From Oncomelania hupensis (Eukaryota; Mollusca; Gastropoda; Littorinimorpha; Pomatiopsidae), in assembly GCA_036898135.1 (NCBI GenBank), contig CM072523.1, forward strand, positions 37,722,281 through 37,786,280: a stretch of 64,000 nucleotides of DNA, in the 5' to 3' direction. The translations under genes were made by a program, and so were the position numbers. The notes beneath the pieces are model-generated. The model had not been told where the DNA came from. It made no database searches and saw nothing but the letters and a program-made list of their open reading frames with translations. Below, in pieces: positions 1 through 9,764 of the stretch (position 1 is the stretch's first letter; each line of letters starts with the position of its first letter).

Positions 1-290
1 AAAAATTTAACTTAGTTTTATTTGATTTTATTTAATCGTTTTTATATAGCGCTTTTCCAGCTCAAGAGCGGCTCAAGGCGCTGACCGATACAGGATCTAA
101 CCCACGTCGCCCGAGGCGCCTACGTCCAGCCTTTGGGTGCACTGTCTGACGCCAGACGACTGAGCACAATCTTAGGCGACCGGGTAATGGGGGAAGAGGA
201 AACCTTGTTCTCACTGCAGGGTGTACATGTGTAGCCGGAGGCATTCACCCGTTTAGGACGTGAGCGTCATGATCTTTTAAAGTCATTGCG
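1..290 (+). repeat. GCGC-type interspersed repeat, copy 1
   Basis: This noncoding repeat carries the motif TATATAGCGCTTTTCCAGCT, then CAAGAGC, CTCAAGGCGCTGACCGATAC, and later a GACTGAGCACAATCTTAGGC segment. Related copies lie near 14765-14935, 19743-19835, 19943-20140 and 43005-43165, with a fragment near 53150. No tRNA boxes or inverted ends are obvious, so it is probably a retroposon body or LINE 3' part, but its class is unproven. Confidence 0.7.
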
Positions 291-840
291 GTGGAATGCG
301 TACCTGCACAGACCCTGACCTCGGTTTATGCTCCCATCCGAAGCACAGGCGCTCGCGTGTCCTGATACAAGCGCCTGTGATCCGAAGGAGTAAGGGGCGC
401 AGTGCATCTCTCAGTTGTGTTGTTTTTTTTTTGTTGTTTCGGCTCTCCCGGCCATCAACCAGCTTCCAACCTCTGACTGTACAGGCCGCGATGCGGTCGC
501 TTGACAGTCGATGCTTCAGTTATTTTTGCCGTTGAGTACACTGCTGAACCAGGTCGAAATCTGCAGTTCCTAGTGGGAAGACCTACCTCATCGTCTGCTG
601 ATACGGAACAGGCGGAGAAGACATCGCAGGCACGCTGTATACTTTGCTCGCGGACTTGCAATAGTAATGAAAATAGATGGGGGGGGGGGGGGGGGGTAAA
701 TGTACAGACTTTTTGCAAGACCTAGGATCAAGCATATCGGTTGTCAGGAAATGCTAGCCTTTATACAAAGACGAGCGAGGAATGATTTTGGAGAGGAGAA
801 GGGTGGAGGGTGGATGGGAATAGGTGGGAGAAGAAGATGA
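291..840. other. Non-coding stretch without recognised gene
   Basis: I see no supportable gene. A 9-bp GC-rich inverted repeat (CACAGGCGC at 344-352, GCGCCTGTG at 371-379) encloses a segment resembling the hairpin at 52622-52687. A poly-G run lies near 680-696. The short ORFs here have no recognisable domain. Confidence 0.5.
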
Positions 841-900
841 TGATGAATGTGTGTGTGTGTGAGAGAGAGTGTGTGTGTGTATATACGTGTGCGCATGTTT

Positions 901-1100
901 ACACGGCGTTTTTTTGGACAAGCTAGTGCACATCTACATACGTTCTTTGGACATACCTCCTTGTTGGGACGCCCATTTAGTGATCAGTTAGGGTTAGGGT
1001 TAGGGTTAGAACACTTAAAAGTACTTAAAAAGGGGGTCGAAAAACGACCCATTGTCCACACAACGTATGTGGCGTTTGAGGAAAGTCCAAATAACGGTGT
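901..1100. mobile_element. Small inverted-repeat element with TTAGGG core
   Basis: The ends form imperfect inverted repeats of about 50 bp: the left end reads ACACGGCGTTT...GGACA...CATACGTT and the reverse complement of the right end reads ACACCGTTATTTGGAC...CATACGTT. Between them lie four tandem TTAGGG-type units (about 986-1010). The length of about 200 bp, inverted ends and lack of coding capacity fit a MITE-like non-autonomous DNA element. The superfamily is not identifiable. Confidence 0.5.
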
Positions 1101-1107
1101 CTGTGCA

Positions 1108-1124
1108 AGTATGCGTGTGTGTGT

Positions 1125-1172
<48 letters not shown>

Positions 1173-1335
1173 AGGGGGCGAGGTCGGTTGTTTGAGTAGG
1201 ATGAAACACAGAGAGAGAGAGTGTGTGTTTATGTGTGTGTGTGTGCGGTTGAGGGTGGTGGTGTTTTTCAGGTTTTACATCTGATAGTGTGTGTGTGTGT
1301 GTGTGTGCGCGTGCGTGTGCATGCGTCTGCGAGTG
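1108..1335. repeat. (GT)n microsatellite cluster
   Basis: Interrupted GT/TG dinucleotide arrays at about 1112-1169, 1220-1245 and 1288-1325. A shorter GT/GA tract lies at 846-890. Confidence 0.95.
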
Positions 1336-2160
1336 TGACAGAGAGAATGAGGGAGAGAGGTAAGCTGGGTGTGAGGGAAGGGGAGGAGGGAGGCGTACGT
1401 GCAACACAACGTATGGACGTGTACGTTCAAATTCCAGGTAACTTGTAAGTCATGTTATTTCAACAGAAGCCAGTAGATGTCGCCCAGCTTCCTCACCCTT
1501 CCTTTCCCTTCGCCCTCCCCCCTCCAACATCATCTCTTCCCACTCCCACTCCCCACACATGCTCTTTCACCATTACCCTTCGCTTCTCCCTCCGGCCTTC
1601 CACCCCCCATCCCCCCACAATCCCACCCCCTTCGTCCTTTATTGAAGGCCAACATTCTTTCAGCTTCAACCCAACATTCAGCCGTTATCCAGCAACATTT
1701 GAAACCTTGAAATGTTGATTGATGGAGTGATTTGGAAAGACATGCGATATTATCTGATTACAGCGCCCGCTTTGAACAAATTTGCACAGAGTGATTGCGA
1801 GAGAGAAGCTTATTTAAAAAAATCCGATCGTCAATGCTAGACAAATTTGAAAATGGTAATTGCCAAAGAGGTGATTTTTTTTTCATTTCTTTACCCATCT
1901 TCCACCCCTATCCAAAATCCAACTTCTAACCTCTTTGTTACGCATCAGAGTCCTCTCGGTCAATCAGAGGCCTCTCGGTCAGGCGGGTGAAATTCTTTGT
2001 TGCTTTCTTAGAGAAAGCACGACAGCCAAAGCGTAACGCTACCCAGGATGGAAAAAAAAGAGAAAATATTCGACCTACTTGAAAACAATCCACGAACCAA
2101 AACCACCAATAGACAGATTGAAGCAGGAATTCATGATCCCCAAACTCTCACGCAGTCATT
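1336..2160. other. Non-coding stretch without recognised gene
   Basis: Purine-rich to 1400, pyrimidine-rich (CCCT/CCTT) at about 1490-1640, then AT-rich sequence. The overlapping short ORFs at 1452-1718 are products of base composition. Nothing else is identifiable. Confidence 0.5.
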
Positions 2161-2164
2161 TCTG

Positions 2165-2755
2165 GGGTCTAGGAATACATTAGCATAGTTGGTAGAGAAC
2201 GGTAAGCTGGTGTTCCTTTGAGGTTTGTGCAGGGTTCGATTCCCATTTTTTTTGTCGCTCAAACAATGAACTGGTCATCTTCCTGCTGCTATCACTGTGG
2301 TGATTGTTTCAGTGTGTGGTGATTGTTTCAGTGTGTGGTGATTGTTTCAGTGTGTGGTGATTGTTTCAGTGTGTGGTGATTGTTTCAGTGTGTGGTTATT
2401 GTTTCAGTGTGTGTGATTGTATCAGTTTGTGGTGATTGTTTCAGTGTGTGATGATTGTTTCAGTGTGTGGTGATTGTTTCAGTGTGTGGTGATTGTTTCA
2501 GTGTGTGGTGATTCTTTCAGTGTGTGGTGATTGTTTCAGTGTGTGGTGATTCTTTCAGTGTGTGGTGATTGGATTTTAAGTGTACATTAGAACGTGTATT
2601 GTGGTTGTTGATCGATTCTCTTGTTTGGGGGCGCCCAAACAATGAACTGTCTGTAGAACACTAGCCTTCTTCCTGCTGCTATCAGTATGGTGATTGTTTC
2701 AGTGTGTAGTGAGTAGGTTTAAGTGCACATTAGAACGTGTATTGTGGTTGTTGAT
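2165..2755 (+). repeat. tRNA-headed SINE-like repeat with internal minisatellite
   Basis: A tRNA-like head is visible: an A-box-like TTAGCATAGTTGGTAGAG near 2181-2198 and a B-box GGGTTCGATTCCC near 2232-2244. The body contains AACAATGAACTG and CTTCCTGCTGCTATCA, then the 19-bp tandem array, then TGTACATTAGAACGTGTATT. Body and tail are repeated at about 2636-2755 with only one copy of the 19-bp unit. This reads as a tRNA-derived SINE whose body is partly duplicated and whose internal unit has expanded. Family assignment is inference. Confidence 0.55.
2296..2571. repeat. 19-bp minisatellite (GTGTGGTGATTGTTTCAGT)n
   Basis: About 14-15 tandem copies of a 19-bp unit with occasional substitutions (for example TTCTTTCAG, GTGATTGTATCAG). 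The array sits inside the SINE-like repeat described for 2165-2755. Confidence 0.92.
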
Positions 2756-2812
2756 ACCCAGTCCCCCACCCACCCAACCCCAAACACTTGTCTTGGGTGA
2801 AGCTTCCAATCT

Positions 2813-2890
2813 GTTGCCATGAAAAAGTTAACCCGAATTTCAGCAGCATTCCCATGCCGCTGAAATTCGGGTTAACTTTCTCATGGCAAC
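2813..2890. repeat. 32-bp near-perfect inverted repeat (hairpin)
   Basis: The left arm at 2813-2844 starts GTTGCCATGAAAAAGTTAAC and the right arm at 2859-2890 ends GTTAACTTTCTCATGGCAAC. They are reverse complements with one visible mismatch. The 14-nt spacer contains a further GCAT/ATGC pair. The transcript would form a long hairpin. This may be a palindromic MITE end, a young inverted duplication or a small-RNA precursor. No function can be assigned. Confidence 0.85.
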
Positions 2891-3303
2891 AAATATCCAA
2901 ATTATCCAAATCCAACTAATACGAAATCTAAAAGCTAGTTCAATTTTTAAAGATCAAAGATTGCGATTCTGCGTCTGTACTTTTACAGTACAAGTACTTC
3001 GTCCAGAGAAGTAGAGATATGCTGTCAGAATATGTTTAGGCAATACTTTGAAAAGCACGCCAATCACGAGAAGACTATGAGTGGAAAGCAAGAGCAAGTC
3101 TGTATAGGAGAGTGTTGCTACCACTAGTAGAACTACAGCGTAGCCTAAATGAAACTCGCCGAGTACCAATAACTAACTAGACAGAGCCAAACGAACACCT
3201 CTGCGAGTCTCAGGTAAGCAGTCGGTAGGCCAGTGCGGTACACAAGACAAACAAACAATGGAAAGAAGTATACGGAGAGATTGAACCCTAAGCCTGTTGC
3301 CAG

Positions 3304-3305
<2 letters not shown>
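2891..3305. other. Non-coding stretch without recognised gene
   Basis: Mixed-composition sequence with no repeat partner seen in the window and no credible ORF. Confidence 0.45.

Positions 3306-3372
<67 letters not shown>
3306..3372. repeat. (TC)n microsatellite
   Basis: A TC array of about 65 bp. Arginine/glutamate and serine/leucine ORFs through it are artefacts of the repeat. Confidence 0.97.
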
Positions 3373-3736
3373 TCTTCTGACCTCTCTCCCTCTCTGTGTA
3401 TCTGTACGAAAAAACAGACCAAAAAAAAAATAAATAAATAACACAGGCAGAGAACAGAAACAAAAAGGGTAAAAGGATTAGAAGAAAAAAGAAAAAGAAA
3501 ACAGCAAATTACGACATCGCCATGATGACGTCCCCCGACATTCACAATTTGTTGTCATCTGGTAGGGTTAACTATTTCCTAACTAATACCAAGTTTCAAA
3601 GAAATTCGTTTATTTGTTTAAGAAAAGTACGCAAATGTCAGCTCCGGACGAGGGACGCCTGACGCTCAAAGCCAAAAGCCGTAGGTTCTGAGCTTTACAG
3701 ATCAGGAGCTAAAAAGAGCTAGACATGGGTGGAGTT

Positions 3737-3876
3737 CCTTCTTGGCCCAACCAAAGAAGAGGAAGAAGAAGGAGGAGGAGGATAAAAGGAAGAAGAAAGA
3801 AAGAAAAAAAAATAAAGAAGAGGAGGAGAAGAAAACATTAGAAGAATAACCCGAAAACGACGACGACGACGACGAC

Positions 3877-3948
<72 letters not shown>

Positions 3949-4017
3949 ATGAGGATGATATGATGATGATGACGACGACGATGATGATGATGACGACGAC
4001 GACGATGATGATGATGG

Positions 4018-4078
<61 letters not shown>

Positions 4079-4186
4079 AATATGATGATGATGATGATAC
4101 GATGATGATGATGATGATGACGACGATGATGATGATGACGACGACGATGATGATGATGATGACGACGACCACGATGATGATGATGG

Positions 4187-4258
<72 letters not shown>

Positions 4259-4279
4259 CGACGACGATGATGATGATGG

Positions 4280-4331
<52 letters not shown>

Positions 4332-4432
4332 AATATGATGATGATGATGATACGATGATGATGATGATGACGACGATGATGATGATGACGACGACGATGA
4401 TGATGATGATGATGATGATGGTGATGATGATA
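3737..4432. repeat. Purine-rich tract and long (GAT)n/(GAC)n array
   Basis: An AAG/GAG-rich tract (3737-3850) is followed by about 570 bp of GAT triplets interspersed with GAC blocks. The same irregular signature (GATAATATGATG, ATACGATGATG, then GACGACGATG) occurs near 4077-4150 and again near 4328-4400. Part of the array is therefore itself duplicated with a period of about 250 bp. Poly-His, Ser, Met or Ile ORFs across it are not genes. Confidence 0.95.
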
Positions 4433-4502
4433 GCCGTGCTAAAGGCGCACCGTATGAATAATTTACGGTGGAAGTTAATACAAATATAAAAAATGCAGAG
4501 AT

Positions 4503-4503
<1 letters not shown>

Positions 4504-4577
<74 letters not shown>

Positions 4578-4665
4578 TTCTGTCTGTCTCTCTATCTCTC
4601 GCTCTCTCCACCTCTCTCACTGCCTCTTCCTCTCACTCTCTCTCTAACTCTCTCTCCTTTCTATT
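4504..4665. repeat. (TC)n microsatellite with degenerate flank
   Basis: A pure TC array at about 4504-4573, followed by interrupted CT-rich sequence to about 4665. Confidence 0.95.
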
Positions 4666-4937
4666 TTCCCCCGGCCCCTCTGTCTTCCTCTTGCCGGTCG
4701 TCAGTTCGTATACAAGAAATTTCAGGTGTTGCCCTTGGCTATGTATATCAGTGTGAAATATTAGAACTTCGACCTATGATAAGGTGTTGAAGTGTAGAGA
4801 GTGTCGACGGTACTTCATAATACAGTCTGATCTTCTGGGATCGAGTGATTTTAGTTCCCGAGCTGTAAAGCACTGGGAAGTATTGTTTTGGGCTTTATCC
4901 GTCCGTCCAGCGTCCATCCGGCGTCTTTCCGGAGTTA

Positions 4938-5527
4938 CATTACATTACATTACATGGTCATTGCTTTAGGTCCAGCGCACTCTTCCGAGCCAAATCAGGA
5001 CCAAAAAATCAAGACCACAACTTCGGTGAAAGAGGACTCACCCCCCATTCGCATAAAAGATCTGCCGAAACAACCCTAGTAGTAACACTGAACGCACTCC
5101 ACCAGCCGGTCACTTTACAATAAAGACATCCCACGCAGGGGACGCTGAGGCTATACTCTAATTTATCGAACCCCCGTTTGCAAAAACAAAATAGAATACA
5201 AACATCATTATAAAATATCAACCTACATTGCTAAATAATAACATCATAGGAAGCCCCAGTGACCAGCTGGCAGAAAGCGTCCTATATTCCCAAGCTGATC
5301 CAACAGACTTCACACACAAATCAGGAGTTTTGCTCCCGAAGAGTTTTCAAGAAAAAAGGTAGGTTATTGTTCTGGCGAAGAAGAAGATAGTATAGTAGAT
5401 TGATAGAACAGAGTAGGAATGAGAAAGAACAAATGAGAAAGACAGCGACAGTGGGAATTTAAAGCACTAAATTTCCAGAAAGTGGGGATACTATTTATAC
5501 TGAAACCCCCGGCACCCCAACGGGGGA
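4938..5527 (-). mobile_element. Hairpin-headed retroposon, copy 1
   Basis: One of four long copies of a roughly 580-bp element. Read on the minus strand it begins with a GC-rich self-complementary head (CCCCCGTTGGGGTGCCGGGGG-like, seen at 5504-5526), then a TATA-like CAGTATAAATAG, and ends in a (TGTAA)n tail, seen as TTACA repeats at 4936-4955. It is bounded by the 12-bp direct repeat TTTCCGGAGTTA (4926-4937 and 5528-5539). A duplicated target plus a simple-repeat tail indicates target-primed retroposition. No tRNA, 7SL or 5S promoter is evident. It could be a SINE of unknown origin or a LINE-derived 3' unit. Confidence 0.7.
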
Positions 5528-5539
5528 TTTCCGGAGTTA

Positions 5540-5878
5540 ATATTTGCTTGCGCACTCAGCACGTGAGGGAACTCTTCACCCGTTAGAGTCCGGCACTTGT
5601 TTATATATTTATTTAATTTTATTAGTTCCCGAGCTGTAAGGCTCGGAATTATTGTTCGGTTGTTGTTGTTTTTGTTTGTTAGTTTTTTTTTTTTTTTTTA
5701 AGATTCTGTAACACCTAGACCTACAAACATGATGATGTGTTTAAAAATCAATGTTTAGTTGCAGGTGGAGTGGTGATTGGGGTTTGTGTAAGGGCGAGGA
5801 TGGGGAGAGTGGGAGTGTGCGTGTGTAATGATGATGGTACTCAATGTGTGGACGTGTAGTGTTGTGTTCGTGTGTGGA
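5540..5878. other. Non-coding stretch without recognised gene
   Basis: AT-rich and GT-rich sequence with a poly-T run near 5687-5699. Nothing recognisable. Confidence 0.4.
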
Positions 5879-5888
5879 AAGAGAGAGA

Positions 5889-5962
<74 letters not shown>
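5879..5962. repeat. (GA)n microsatellite
   Basis: A GA array of about 80 bp adjoining the inverted-repeat element at 5970. Confidence 0.97.
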
Positions 5963-5964
<2 letters not shown>

Positions 5965-5969
5965 CTAGG

Positions 5970-6239
5970 TAGAAACGCCGTTATTCTGACATACACTTGA
6001 ACCTCTACGCGCTTTCTTTTGACGGACCCCGTTATTTTGACGTCAAAACAATGTTCCGTTACGGTTAGGGCTCTGTTAGGCTTAGGGTTAGGTTAAGGGT
6101 TAGTTCTATAGTTAAGGTTAGGGGTTAGGGTCAGAGTTAGAGTTAGGGTTAGGGTTAGCTTTAAAACATTGATAAATTTGTAAAAATGTCAACGTAAAGT
6201 ATGGAGAGTTTCATGAAAGTCATCACAACGGCGTTTCTA
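5970..6239. mobile_element. TA-flanked inverted-repeat element with degenerate TTAGGG core
   Basis: The outer ends are inverted copies: TAGAAACGCCGTTATTCTGA on the left and, as reverse complement of the right end, TAGAAACGCCGTTGTGATGA. Homology weakens inwards. TA sits at both borders, as in TA-target DNA transposons. The interior (6063-6160) is an array of TTAGGG and variants such as TTAGGC, TTAAGGG and TCAGAG. There is no coding capacity. The likeliest reading is a MITE that has captured or amplified telomere-like repeats. Confidence 0.6.
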
Positions 6240-6246
6240 CACGGTT

Positions 6247-6300
6247 GTGTGTGTGTGTGTGTGTGTGTGTGGGTGTGTGTGTTGGTGTGTGTGTGTGTGT
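6247..6300. repeat. (GT)n microsatellite
   Basis: An interrupted GT array immediately downstream of the TTAGGG-cored element. Confidence 0.95.
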
Positions 6301-6343
6301 AATATGGTGTTATTCATAGTGCTTTTTTCAACTTGTTTTCAAT

Positions 6344-6766
6344 GGACCCTCACAGCAGATCTCCAACGAAGAATACAAAGCTTGGAGATGAGGTGCTACA
6401 GAAGACTTCTGGGCATTTCCTATACCCTGCACATCACCAACGACGAAGTCCGACAGACCATCACACAAGCCATTGGACAACACGATGACCTGCTCATAAT
6501 GGTGAAAAAAACGTAAACTCCGATGATATGGCCACGTCACCAGATCATCATGTCTTGCAAAGACCATCCTGCAAGGCACAGTGCAAAGAGGAAGAAGAAG
6601 AGGGAGACCGAAAAAGAGATTGGAGGACAACATTCGAGAATGGACTGGTTTGACACTGAGCAAAACCATCAGGGTTGCTGAGGACAGGGAAAGATGGAGT
6701 ACGCAGGTTAAACGATCTGTGGTGCCCCTACTACCTCCGAGTTATGAGATAGGATAGGATAGGATA
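6344..6766 (+). pseudogene. 5'-truncated RTE LINE copy (C-terminus of ORF)
   Basis: The sequence closely matches the last roughly 420 bp of the full-length LINE (from about 24248). It encodes ETADLQRR-type residues, then the MRCYRRLLGISY motif, and ends in GGATA repeats. The frame is broken after the VKKT region by an extra A. The 9-bp direct repeat GTTTTCAAT flanks it (6335-6343 and 6767-6775). This shows a complete retrotransposition event that was truncated at its 5' end. Confidence 0.93.
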
Positions 6767-6939
6767 GTTTTCAATTTCTCCGCATAACTATTTTTCAGAC
6801 GAAGAATAAGAAGAAGTGTCCTAGTAACATCAAAAAGGAGAGGATATTCAGTCTCCGCAATACGGAACAGGGAGAATCAGCAGAACAAAAACAAGAAAGA
6901 GTTTAGACGAAAAATACCAGACCTTCTCTTCTTCTTTTA

Positions 6940-6997
6940 ACTCACACACACACACACACACACACACCTACACACATACCCACACACACACACACAC

Positions 6998-7043
<46 letters not shown>
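6940..7043. repeat. (CA)n microsatellite
   Basis: About 100 bp of interrupted CA repeat. Confidence 0.96.
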
Positions 7044-7046
<3 letters not shown>

Positions 7047-7486
7047 GGTAAACCGAAAAGAAAAAAAAAATGAAATAAATAAAAGAAACGCCACCCAATC
7101 AAGGAATACGTGACGAGTGGCGAGGGCGCTCGCGTTAGACAAGATAAACTCGGATCATCTCTTCGCTTGTCGGTATAATGACGCCACAATGACGTCATGC
7201 ACGTGCGCAGGGAAAATGAGCGTTTAAAGAAGAAGCTTGGATAAGAATGGATAATGTTTACAATGCGGAACGGGAAAGGAACGATGTTGAGACAGACGGC
7301 TGTGTGTGCTATTGTCTCTGGATTTATCACTGCATGCATGTGCCAAGGTGCGGGCTTTTTTTTTTTCTTGCCCGCTTAAAGTATGACAATATGAGGAAAA
7401 GAAGAAAGAGGAGGAATAAGATGAGGAGAAGGAGGGGGAACAGGAAGGTTACAGAAGGATGAAAAGGGGGACAAGGAGCAACAGAA

Positions 7487-7495
7487 GAAGAAGAA

Positions 7496-7526
<31 letters not shown>

Positions 7527-7654
7527 AAGAAGAAGAAGAAGAAGAAGAAGAAGAAGAAGAAGAAGAAGAACAAGAACAAGAACAAGAACAAGAAGAACAA
7601 GAAGAAGATGAACAAGAACAAGAACACGAAAAGAAGAAGAACAAGAAGAAGAAC

Positions 7655-7740
<86 letters not shown>
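7487..7740. repeat. (AAG)n/(AAC)n then (TAG)n compound microsatellite
   Basis: AAG triplets (about 7487-7570), mixed AAC/AAG to 7655, then about 28 TAG triplets to 7740. All long ORFs across it are repeat translations. Confidence 0.97.
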
Positions 7741-8915
7741 AAACTTTGCGAGAAAAAGAAGAAGCCGAATTGCATGCACTACACCTTTATGATGTCTGGG
7801 AAACATCAAAGAAATTGTACCTGGCAAAACCAAAACAGGCACATACTGTAGGTCGCCTCATGGCAGCTGCATCCATACCAATCCTACCCTCACTCCTCTC
7901 CCTCGAATTCCACAATACCCATCATCTTGTATTTTCACTTCTATTCGATCTTAGTTGTGTGACCTTGATATTACAGTAGTTATATTTTTTTCACTTCTAT
8001 TCAAACTTAGATGTGTGACCTTGATACTACAGCAGTTGCAAAGGGTGGACAATGCTGTACATGACAAGAGGGATGGTTGGGTGGGGTTCATGGAGTAGGG
8101 TAGGGTAGGGCGCTGGGTAGGGGAGGGAACTGGGTAGGGCGCTGGGTAGGGGAGGGAACAAGTGATAGCTTTAAACCAAGACTAAAGCTATTAATAATAA
8201 TGAACACCACAACCAGGAAATTTAGTCAGGGTATTTTATTTTAAATATATCAATGTATTCCTCAGATAACAGAACTTGTATTGATAAATGAAAATGAATA
8301 TTTGAGGGTTTTTTGTTTGCTTTTTTCATTGTAATCGGTTGTTGTTTTAACTCGCAGACTGTTTTTCTTGATTTTGCTCTAAAAGATGGCCAATGCTTGA
8401 TGGGTGTAAAATGTTGGACTTCGGTACTCGTTTACCCTTTGATGCATTTGAAAGGGTTAATGGATTGGGAGGCCGGGGATTTTGCGGCAAAACCACTTTA
8501 ACATTGTTTGAAGGGTGAAGATTGAAGATAGACCTGACGAGGCCCTTGTTATGACATCTTTGTTCCACTTTGGCATCACCCAGCCCGCAAGCAACATCTC
8601 TGGAAAGATTTTTAGACAAAAATCGAAAGCACGTACATACTCCCTGTATACATGTCACGTATGGCGGCAGTATAATAAAGCTTATTATTGTGTGTTGTTG
8701 TTAAACCTCCATAATTATTATATATCATAATTATCATAATTATCTTGGACGTTACCGCTTTGGTCATTGTTCTTGTAGACTCGTTTTTATATACTCAACT
8801 CATTGCACGGGATGTTCCAATGACAAATTTTTAATATGAGCAAACTGGATATCACCTAAAATGCACGTGCGCGTCAGAATGACCAGGTTCTTCAACGTAC
8901 TTCTGTGGCGATGTG
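7741..8915. other. Non-coding stretch with two short tandem duplications
   Basis: A segment of about 55 bp containing CACTTCTATTC and GTGTGACCTTGATA is present twice in tandem (about 7932-7980 and 7987-8038). A GGGTAGG-rich duplication of about 30 bp lies at 8095-8160. No gene is recognised; the remainder is AT-rich. Confidence 0.55.
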
Positions 8916-8919
8916 TGGG

Positions 8920-9165
8920 AGGTGAACCACTTTTTTTTTTAAAGTCGTTACAGAAAATCAGCTCCTGTCACAGCTAAAAACAATCGCCCGTCACCGTTAA
9001 TTGGGATTTAACCTAGACTCTCTCACACACAGGCGCCGGGGAAACAAGAGTTCTGACCACTGAGCCATTCTGCTAACCCCATACAGCGTAACTGAGACTA
9101 GGCGATCGAGGCTTTCTCATCTTTTTTTTTTTAAGTGAAAGAGTGAGAAGGCACGGCCTATAGTC
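8920..9165 (-). repeat. tRNA-derived SINE-like repeat
   Basis: On the minus strand an A-box-like TGGCTCAGTGGTCAGAAC (9050-9067) and a B-box-like GGTTAAATCCC (9003-9013) are separated by the spacing of a tRNA with a long variable arm. The surrounding sequence shows no intact cloverleaf, so this is a tRNA-derived retroposon rather than a tRNA gene. Confidence 0.5.
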
Positions 9166-9655
9166 TCAGACACGCTGTATGTGTATTAGCAAATATTGTT
9201 TTAGCTTTGTGAACCACCGACAGACCCATTGTGCTCGAACTGCGCGCACAAGTATTATTTGTGTGATTAGTTCATGCTTTGTGACAGGAATGAGACCGGC
9301 TTCTTTTACGTGCTGCTTGTAAAGGGGAATTAAAAACTATGACAAAAGCCACAAGCAACAAACAAACACACACATAAACACACACACACACACGCACACA
9401 CACACTCCCCAACACACACATACACAACAGTCTCTGAAGTGATTAAAACTTTGGTGGAAACGTTTATTCGCCAAAGTCGGCACGATCTCACACATCTTCT
9501 GACAGCTCCATCGCCCTACTAGTCACACCCAGGTCCGGAACATTTTGTAATGGAGAACGAATTAGGTAGTGTCGAATTTGTCCGGTGCTTCACGCAGATG
9601 AGCTACAAGTGCTACATATTATATATTGTTGTTGGTGTTTTTGGTGTTTTTGTTG

Positions 9656-9687
9656 CTCTTCTTCTTCTTCTTCTTCTTCTTCTTCTT

Positions 9688-9764
<77 letters not shown>
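9656..9764. repeat. (TTC)n then (TTA)n compound microsatellite
   Basis: About 20 CTT/TTC triplets followed by about 16 TTA triplets. Sequence from 9765 to 10060 stays pyrimidine-rich and contains no credible gene. Confidence 0.97.

Noticed and set aside
986..1010. True chromosome end or telomere
   Set aside because: Only four TTAGGG-type units, flanked by ordinary sequence and inverted repeats; the neighbouring array at 6063-6160 is degenerate and internal.
1452..1718. Pro/Ser/Thr-rich ORFs as secreted mucin-like protein
   Set aside because: Two overlapping frames have the same character because of CCC/CTT-rich composition; no signal peptide or domain.
3702..4620. Long ORFs rich in His, Ser, Ile, Met or Arg (up to 260 codons)
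   Set aside because: They translate (GAT)n, (GAC)n and (TC)n repeats in different frames; no non-repetitive domain is present.
7327..7842. 171-codon Tyr/Ser/Cys-rich ORF
   Set aside because: It reads through (TAG)n and (AAG)n arrays on the reverse strand and has no domain.
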